DNA of 11,163 nucleotides from Candidatus Uhrbacteria bacterium (GTDB lineage: Bacteria; Patescibacteriota; Patescibacteriia; UBA9934; UBA11717). The translations under genes and the position numbers were made by a program. The notes beneath the pieces are model-generated. The model did not search any database. It was given only the letters and a program-made list of their open reading frames with translations, and had not been told where the DNA came from. The stretch lies in assembly GCA_013203725.1 (NCBI GenBank), contig JABMPK010000029.1, positions 1-11,163 on the forward strand, written 5' to 3'. Positions 6,591 to 11,163 of the stretch are shown here, piece after piece; position 1 is the first letter of the stretch, and each line of letters starts with the position of its first letter.

Positions 6591-7802
6591 TTAAAACGCA
6601 TACCAATCAAAGTCGTCCGAACTATTGTACATCAATCCCACTGTATACGAATCGAGTAAACTTTCTGCGGAATCTGCGAACGTCTCGAACGCGTTATAGG
6701 GAACTATGTGATTTTCCTGCACACCGTGGAAGTCAAGATCAGTTTCTGGAACCTGTCGCCTTGCTCCGTCTCTAACATGCCAAACAACAAGGTTATCGTC
6801 GCGAACCAAGAATTCGTTTGGATGTGCGCTCGATGAAAGATCATCTCCGAGTGTGTATCGTGGCCAGTCTGTTGGTGAGATGTCTCTGACTCGATCCGCC
6901 CAGTCGTCACCATAGAAAAGTTCTGCCGTGGCCTCGTCTGGAATTCGTCGTAGAACTCCACCACGTTCAACTGCGTATACATCATTCACGCTTTGTATCT
7001 TAACAAGCCATGTTCCGTGATGCATAGGCATTGTTGCGCCCAGAGAGTACGTAGCCATTGCAGACGGGCTGAGTTCCTCGACAGCATCAAAATCCTCGAA
7101 CCACGAGAAGTATGTTGACTCGCCAGAGAACGGTCGGCGTTTCCCTTGGTCGTCGATTGCATATACCGCGGTGTCGTATTGAGTTGACGGATCGCCGTCG
7201 CTCACAAGCTTTATGAGTCGCGGGTATGTTGAATGTCGAGTGGAAGTCTCGGTGTGCGAGGTTTCCTCTGTCGGAAAGTCGACAACAACGGGATCGTCGC
7301 CAGGAGCATCTGGCTCATCTGGTAGGTCGATAGGCGTCGTGTCTGCCGGAGTCGTGTCGACAGGCTCCTCGGCGGCGATATCGATCCAGACAGAATCAAT
7401 TCCGAACAATGGCTCTTCGGGAATTATCCGTATGCGATCGAATGCCACTCCGTTGATATTAGAGATCGTTTCTGTGCCTGTTGGAGAGTTGCCAAGGAAT
7501 GTAACAAGGGCAGTGTGCTCAATGCTTGCGCCATTCATGAACAGCACTGTCATTGAATAGAAGTCGGTCGAGTCAACTGTATACTGCATTACAACATCAC
7601 CACTCGATACCTGAGGAAAACCAGGTTCAGCCCAGGCGCTTGTTGAGTTAAACGTGGTATACGCGCCGTCCGGAGCACCAGTTATATGCCCAGGGTCCGT
7701 TGTATTAGATGTAACCGCGACGTGGCTGTAGATGCTCTCAGCCGATCCTGCGTTTGGAATAAGGAACAAAGAGAGGATAAAAAGAGGAAGGAGTTTTTTC
7801 AT
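6591..7802 (-). CDS. Secreted protein with C-terminal tandem 'KRRPF..YFSWF' repeat module
   Basis: About 403 residues; numbering below is from an upstream in-frame ATG at 7808. A signal peptide (KKLLPLFILSLFLIPNAGSA) is followed by a likely cleavage site after residue 23. Residues 24-145 form a Ser/Thr-rich beta domain that could be a carbohydrate-binding-like jelly roll (inference, no diagnostic motif). Residues 146-190 are a Pro/Asp/Thr linker. Residues 196-390 contain tandem units: unit 1 (YDTAVYAIDDQGKRRPF, then TYFSWFEDF), unit 2 (GTWLVKIQSVNDVYAVERGG, then LRRIP), and a weaker unit 3 (FLVRDDNLVVWHVRDGARRQ). This module recurs in exported CPR proteins, to my knowledge with no established function. 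I start at the second ATG because a perfect TATAAT at 7816-7811 ends only 2 bases before the first ATG, so that codon would not be transcribed. A related module occurs in the gene at 10255. Confidence 0.85.
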   Translation of the reverse strand: MKKLLPLFILSLFLIPNAGSAESIYSHVAVTSNTTDPGHITGAPDGAYTTFNSTSAWAEPGFPQVSSGDVVMQYTVDSTDFYSMTVLFMNGASIEHTALVTFLGNSPTGTETISNINGVAFDRIRIIPEEPLFGIDSVWIDIAAEEPVDTTPADTTPIDLPDEPDAPGDDPVVVDFPTEETSHTETSTRHSTYPRLIKLVSDGDPSTQYDTAVYAIDDQGKRRPFSGESTYFSWFEDFDAVEELSPSAMATYSLGATMPMHHGTWLVKIQSVNDVYAVERGGVLRRIPDEATAELFYGDDWADRVRDISPTDWPRYTLGDDLSSSAHPNEFLVRDDNLVVWHVRDGARRQVPETDLDFHGVQENHIVPYNAFETFADSAESLLDSYTVGLMYNSSDDFDWYAF

Positions 7803-7810
7803 ATGCATAC

Positions 7811-7816
7811 ATTATA
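7811..7816 (-). promoter_or_regulatory. -10 box of the secreted protein gene
   Basis: A perfect TATAAT on the minus strand lies 8 bases before the ATG at 7802. No convincing -35 is seen at 16-18 bases. Transcription would start at about the ATG, implying a leaderless message, and there is no Shine-Dalgarno to contradict this. Confidence 0.5.
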
Positions 7817-7864
7817 CATATTTTTACCAATATGCGTGATTGTTGGCCAAACCATCGGTTACCA

Positions 7865-7892
7865 TTGACATTTCCCCAATTATTGCTATATT
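7865..7892 (+). promoter_or_regulatory. Near-consensus sigma-70 promoter of the kinase gene
   Basis: A perfect TTGACA (7865-7870) is followed after 16 bases by TATATT (7887-7892; 5 of 6). The start would be near 7899, giving a leader of about 67 bases that contains a small CGTC-GAA-GACG hairpin (7907-7917). It is the best promoter in the window, and it points away from the secreted protein gene. Confidence 0.8.
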
Positions 7893-7954
7893 CACTGTGA
7901 ACGGAGCGTCGAAGACGTTAGTTCGGAAATACAACTTAGCCTAAGGGCGCAACT

Positions 7955-7960
7955 AGGAGG
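7955..7960 (+). promoter_or_regulatory. Strong Shine-Dalgarno fixing a GTG start
   Basis: AGGAGG lies 5 bases before GTG at 7966 and decides the kinase start, since there is no ATG nearby in frame. Most other genes in this window lack any such site. Confidence 0.85.
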
Positions 7961-7965
7961 CTGCA

Positions 7966-9636
7966 GTGCAGACTCGCACGATTACTCTGCCGGCTACCTT
8001 CGGGAAGTATCGGCTGATTAGATTGCTGGGAAAGGGAGGCATGGCGTATGTCTACCTTGCAGAGATTGTTGGAGACCACGGATTTTCGAAGGAAGTGGCA
8101 CTCAAGCTGATCGACGGCGAGGCTGCTGGAAGCGAAGCGAAGATCGAGGCGTTGGTGAACGAGGCGAACGTTGGTGGGAGGCTGAGGCATCCCAACCTGG
8201 TCGACACATACGACACGGGTGAGATTGACGGACGCAGGTTCATTGCGATGGAGTACATTGAAGGTTGGACGCTCGAGGACCTGATCCTCAAGCACACTCA
8301 GCCGGACAATCTGCTTCCAACGACCGTGATCGCAGAGATCTTGCTCGCGATGTGCAAGGGTCTGGGTCATGCGCATGAGCGCTGCGGAGACGATGGCGAG
8401 CTTTTGAACTTGGTCCACAGGGACCTGAAGCCCGCGAATGTCATGATCACCAAGGATGGTGTGGTGAAGATTCTGGATTTTGGCATCGCCAAGTCCACGG
8501 AGAATCCCTACCAGACAATGGTGGCCGGCACGACCAAGGGTACCCCTCAGTACATGTCGCCAGAACAGGTGACAGGGGAATCGATGGACGGCCGTAGCGA
8601 CATCTTCGCGCTTGGAATCGTGTTGTATCAGATGTTGACCCGAGAGCTGTTGTTCGAAGGTGAGACTCTGTACGACGTGATGACCGCTGTGTTGAGTGAC
8701 AACAAAGAGGACGAGCTTGCGGCTATCGACGCCGACTTCCCGATGCTCGCAGGAATCCTGCGGAAGTGTTTGAAGAAGGAGCGCGACGACAGGTACGCGT
8801 CCGTCGAAGAGATGCTGGACGAGATCAGCTTGGCACAGGCTTTGTCGAGTGGGTTGTCGCTGGAAGCATGGCTCAGACGGCTCGTGCGGAAGTCCGATAC
8901 ACCTACGGCCGACGAGGTCCCGGCGTTGAAAGTCACGCCGGAGCCGGTTTGCGATCCCGATTCGCTTACGTCGGTTCACGCAGACTCAGTCGCTCCTCTT
9001 ACCGCTGAGGAGATGATCTACCACGACGAGGAGGACTGCGAAGAATGGGACGTGTCAGCACCGAAAGTATGGACGGCTGCCAATAAGCAAAGTGATGTTG
9101 GCAGCACGCGCATGCAAAAGACGATTCCCAAGAAGCCTGTTTCAAGGCTGACCTGGGCAATCGTGGCGGTATGTGTGGCGTTCCTGATGCTGGGAGTCTG
9201 GATGGTTGTGCCTTCTGGTGACGATGGTGTTGCAGAAGCGGTCGCGGAGGCGGCACCTGACAAAGTTCCAGAGCCGACGGTGGTTTTGGAGTCCCAGCCA
9301 GAGCCTGGTGATCTGGAGGTGCTCAGTATCGCGCTCCCGGAACCTGCGCCTACGCCAAAGCAGGTGCTGAGAACGGCGCGAAAGCCCGATCCAACGCCTG
9401 CGCCGGTTGAGAAGCAGGATGGGTACGGAACAGTGACAATCGGCAGCAAGCCGTGGTCTACCGTCTTCATTGACGGCAAAGACTACGGACGAACGCCGGT
9501 TATCGGACAGGAGGTCGCCGAAGGAACTCACACAGCGCGCCTGGTTTGCGGGAGTTGCCCAACGCCAAAAGAGCAGGTGATTGAGTTCACTATTGGTCGG
9601 GGTGAGGACTACAAGCATGTTGCCACCCGATTCTAA
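7966..9636 (+). CDS. Hanks-type Ser/Thr protein kinase with TM helix and PEGA-like domain
   Basis: A 556-residue kinase that probably sits in the membrane with the catalytic domain inside. Kinase domain at about 14-290: glycine loop LGKGGMAYVYLA (21-32, with Ala where many have Gly), catalytic Lys47 in VALK, alpha-C Glu66, catalytic loop HRDLKPANV (151-159, Asp153 and Asn158), metal-binding DFG (171-173), activation loop with Thr189/190/193 before SPE (198-200), Asp212, and Arg276. All key residues are present, so it should be active. An acidic juxtamembrane linker (310-390) precedes one TM helix (about 395-415). A Pro/Glu-rich linker (420-485) then leads to a PEGA-like beta domain (487-545) holding VFIDGKDYGRTP and a CGSC cysteine pair (528-531) that may form a disulfide. 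The start is GTG. No substrate or phosphatase gene is adjacent. Sampled rows give about 50-63% GC, above the 35-60% of rows sampled in the first operon. Confidence 0.96.
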   Translation: MQTRTITLPATFGKYRLIRLLGKGGMAYVYLAEIVGDHGFSKEVALKLIDGEAAGSEAKIEALVNEANVGGRLRHPNLVDTYDTGEIDGRRFIAMEYIEGWTLEDLILKHTQPDNLLPTTVIAEILLAMCKGLGHAHERCGDDGELLNLVHRDLKPANVMITKDGVVKILDFGIAKSTENPYQTMVAGTTKGTPQYMSPEQVTGESMDGRSDIFALGIVLYQMLTRELLFEGETLYDVMTAVLSDNKEDELAAIDADFPMLAGILRKCLKKERDDRYASVEEMLDEISLAQALSSGLSLEAWLRRLVRKSDTPTADEVPALKVTPEPVCDPDSLTSVHADSVAPLTAEEMIYHDEEDCEEWDVSAPKVWTAANKQSDVGSTRMQKTIPKKPVSRLTWAIVAVCVAFLMLGVWMVVPSGDDGVAEAVAEAAPDKVPEPTVVLESQPEPGDLEVLSIALPEPAPTPKQVLRTARKPDPTPAPVEKQDGYGTVTIGSKPWSTVFIDGKDYGRTPVIGQEVAEGTHTARLVCGSCPTPKEQVIEFTIGRGEDYKHVATRF

Positions 9637-9660
9637 GCGCATCCGTCGACAAACGACTTC

Positions 9661-9707
9661 ACGTACTCGTGAGATCGCATGTCGGTCTCACGGGTGCGTG
9701 TTTTTTT
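9661..9707 (+). terminator. Intrinsic terminator of the kinase gene
   Basis: A 14-bp stem (9661-9674 with 9686-9699) has two G-U pairs and an 11-base loop, followed by G and seven T residues. It begins 24 bases after the kinase stop. Confidence 0.93.
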
Positions 9708-9714
9708 ATACAAA

Positions 9715-9747
9715 ATGACCGAGAACAGTCTCGGTCATTCATTTTTT
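9715..9747. terminator. Second terminator, probably serving the minus-strand gene
   Basis: A 10-bp perfect stem (9715-9724 with 9729-9738) has an ACAG loop. It lies 13 bases past the stop of the gene at 9752. On the minus strand it is followed by TTTTG; on the plus strand by CATTTTTT. It is therefore likely bidirectional, doubling the barrier between the convergent kinase and hypothetical genes. Confidence 0.82.
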
Positions 9748-9751
9748 AGAT

Positions 9752-10162
9752 TTACTTAGCTTCCTCACTCCCAGACTCTAATCGACTTTGAGCTTCGGGC
9801 ACCACCGTCTCTCGCAACCACTGTCTTGGGTCACCTTGGTAAGAATAACCGTCTTCTCTACCATCAATATCCGCCAGGATTTCATTACCTTTCTTTTCAT
9901 CCAACACTTCTCTTATTGCTCCTGCGAGTTCCGGATTTGCAGTCGCACTAGGATCGAACTTAAATGAATACACTTCACCTCCCTTAGGCGGGAAGTAGAC
10001 TCCAAAATCGATCCCTTGAAGATCTTCTCCTCCCCAGTCTCCACCAGAATCCCACATATCAGGAGAAGCTTCTTGAGGAGCTTCTGGCTGCTCTTGCGCC
10101 TCCATGCTACTTGGCGCAACAAAGTCTTCTGCGCCCTCTTGATGTCCTTGTTCGTGGTTCAT
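9752..10162 (-). CDS. Small acidic hypothetical protein
   Basis: A 136-residue protein that I do not recognise. Residues 1-50 are low complexity, rich in Glu, Gln, Pro, Gly, Trp and Asp, probably disordered. Residues 51-120 look folded: a strand-rich piece (GIDFGVYFPPKGGEVYSFKF), a helix (LAGAIREVLDEKKGNEILAD), and a final segment with GYSYQGDPRQWLRETVVPEA. The end is a charged tail. There is no signal peptide, TM segment or cysteine. The start is supported by AGGTGA just upstream (GATAGGTGATATG) and by an extended -10 promoter. It is a single-gene transcript, divergent from the secreted protein gene at 10255, with which it shares a 92-base intergenic region, and convergent with the kinase. 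Confidence 0.8.
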   Translation of the reverse strand: MNHEQGHQEGAEDFVAPSSMEAQEQPEAPQEASPDMWDSGGDWGGEDLQGIDFGVYFPPKGGEVYSFKFDPSATANPELAGAIREVLDEKKGNEILADIDGREDGYSYQGDPRQWLRETVVPEAQSRLESGSEEAK

Positions 10163-10194
10163 ATCACCTATCGCATATATGATTTATTGGATAA

Positions 10195-10203
10195 ATTATA
10201 GCA
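10195..10203 (-). promoter_or_regulatory. Extended -10 promoter of the small hypothetical gene
   Basis: On the minus strand TGC-TATAAT is a full extended -10 (TGnTATAAT). The -35 is poor (TTAGCA with a 15-base spacer), as is usual for such promoters. It predicts a leader of about 25 bases that contains the AGGTGA ribosome binding site. Confidence 0.65.
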
Positions 10204-10238
10204 TATCCAAATGTGTGCTAAGATACTCGCAATATACT

Positions 10239-10244
10239 TATAAC
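10239..10244 (+). promoter_or_regulatory. -10 box of the second secreted protein gene
   Basis: TATAAC (5 of 6) ends 10 bases before the ATG at 10255, with no clear -35 and no Shine-Dalgarno. The message would have only 3 or 4 untranslated bases. Confidence 0.4.
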
Positions 10245-10254
10245 AAGCTCGAAT

Positions 10255-11148
10255 ATGAAACAGAAGTTTATGTTGTCTGCAATTATGATTCTTGCAGTTT
10301 TGCTCAGCGGACAGTCGGTTTATGCGGCTGAGGTGGATGCGGTTAACGGTATTGATGCAGAGCCCTTTGAGAATACTGGTCCTGTATGGGGGCTTTACGA
10401 GTTTGTTGAAAACGCGAGTGTGACGGTCACCGACATAGTGGTTTCTTGTGACGGGGAAAATGCAACAGCGACTTTAAACTTAAGTGCAGATAATGCAAAG
10501 CGGTACTTGCTGTCTAGGGATAGTGCGTTAAGTGCTGCTTCATGGGAGCTTCTGACTGATGGGTCAGTTAGCGTTGACTGGACGTTCGATGTTGCAAGCG
10601 GGACTGCAGAAATCTTTTACATGTTTGACAGTGTTCACGACAATGCAACGCGTTTGAAGAGCATGAATATTGATCTTGGCGACCTTGAATTTTGTAACGA
10701 TGCTGAGGTCGAAGAGACACCGTCATTCGTCATGAAAAAGTCTCCATACAACGGAGAGTTCGAAATAGTGACACCTGTTGAAGAAGATGACCTGATTGTT
10801 GGGGAGAATTTTGACACTGTCTACCTACTGGACGATGGAGTTCGCCGCCCGTTCATGAACGAGCCGATTTACTACACATGGTACAACTTCCAAAGTGATG
10901 TAAAGACTGTCACAGATGCGACCCTGGGAGATATTCCTCTAGGTGCGCCGATGTTGCCAAAGCCAAGAGGCAAGATGGTAAAAGTTACATCATCGCCAAC
11001 GGTTTACTTCATTTTAGAAAATGGTGGAGACGGTCAGTTGCTACCGCTGAAGGATGAGGAGCACGCACAGAAAGTTGGTGGAAGTCTTTGGATGGATAAT
11101 GTTATAGATATTGACGAGACTCTGTTTGTAAGGTTTGAACGAGCCTAG
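10255..11148 (+). CDS. Secreted protein with Ig-like segment and repeat module
   Basis: A 297-residue exported protein. Residues 1-24 are a signal peptide (KQK, hydrophobic FMLSAIMILAVLL, then SVYAA with likely cleavage there). Residues 45-140 form a beta-sandwich-like segment: the stretch RYLLSRDSALSAASWELL, a W-T core (VDWTF), and IFYMFDSVHDNATR follow the pattern of repeats found in bacterial surface proteins ('Y.lS.d..f...sW', then 'W.l..G...vy..f.D..gN'). Two cysteines (C65 and C147) could form a disulfide. Residues 145-178 are a linker. Residues 180-297 hold the same C-terminal module as the protein at 6591: FDTVYLLDDGVRRPF with YYTWYNF, then MVKVTSSPTVYFILENGGDG and LLPL. The two proteins share the module but not the N-terminal part. 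No terminator is visible before the window edge. Function is unknown; a cell-surface role is inferred. Confidence 0.87.
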   Translation: MKQKFMLSAIMILAVLLSGQSVYAAEVDAVNGIDAEPFENTGPVWGLYEFVENASVTVTDIVVSCDGENATATLNLSADNAKRYLLSRDSALSAASWELLTDGSVSVDWTFDVASGTAEIFYMFDSVHDNATRLKSMNIDLGDLEFCNDAEVEETPSFVMKKSPYNGEFEIVTPVEEDDLIVGENFDTVYLLDDGVRRPFMNEPIYYTWYNFQSDVKTVTDATLGDIPLGAPMLPKPRGKMVKVTSSPTVYFILENGGDGQLLPLKDEEHAQKVGGSLWMDNVIDIDETLFVRFERA

Positions 11149-11163
11149 CCGAGAGAATTCTAC

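Noticed and set aside
6574..6606. N-terminal extension of the hypothetical protein (MVCVLIIFNDN)
   Set aside because: It would overlap the end of the upstream secreted protein gene, includes a -10-like box, and does not resemble a real signal peptide.
7936..8979. 347-codon open frame on the minus strand, opposite the kinase
   Set aside because: The plus strand carries every kinase motif in order. The antisense frame is a by-product of codon bias and has an unlikely Arg/His/Gln/Leu-rich composition.

Overview
The window looks like a piece of chromosome from an uncultivated bacterium, most likely a Candidate Phyla Radiation (Patescibacteria) lineage. This is inference, on four grounds. Two secreted proteins carry the tandem module 'GKRR.F....Y.(S/T)W(F/Y)', which I know mainly from CPR genomes. 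Many open frames match no family I recognise. Several genes lack a Shine-Dalgarno sequence and have a -10 box almost touching the start codon. Gene packing is dense, with compact bidirectional terminators. TGA is used as a stop (for example at 689-691), so the lineage is not one that reads TGA as glycine. There are no rRNA, tRNA, CRISPR, transposase or phage genes.

Layout. (1) 30-2886, plus strand: a three-gene operon with two small charged helical proteins and a 732-residue very acidic protein of unknown function, closed by a bidirectional terminator. (2) 2941-4209, minus: an HI0933/YhiN-like FAD-dependent oxidoreductase. (3) 4282-5744, minus: an ECF sigma factor followed, with an ATGA overlap, by a two-TM protein that is probably its membrane partner (DUF4349-like). 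An AT-rich upstream region with a repeated 9-11-mer precedes the sigma gene. (4) 5953-7802, minus: a secreted protein with the C-terminal repeat module, then a hypothetical cytoplasmic protein 17 bases downstream. (5) 7966-9636, plus: a Hanks-type Ser/Thr kinase with one TM helix and a C-terminal PEGA-like domain, driven by a near-consensus sigma-70 promoter and a perfect AGGAGG ribosome binding site, with its own terminator. (6) 9752-10162, minus: a small hypothetical protein. (7) 10255-11148, plus: a second secreted protein with the same C-terminal module.

How the genes may work together. The window is rich in cell-envelope signalling candidates: an ECF sigma factor with a membrane partner, a transmembrane Ser/Thr kinase with an extracytoplasmic PEGA-like domain, and two exported proteins sharing a repeat module. 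Whether they form one pathway cannot be decided from sequence alone. The kinase gene stands out from its neighbours in promoter quality, ribosome binding site, GTG start and higher GC, which suggests a separate origin or a different mode of expression.
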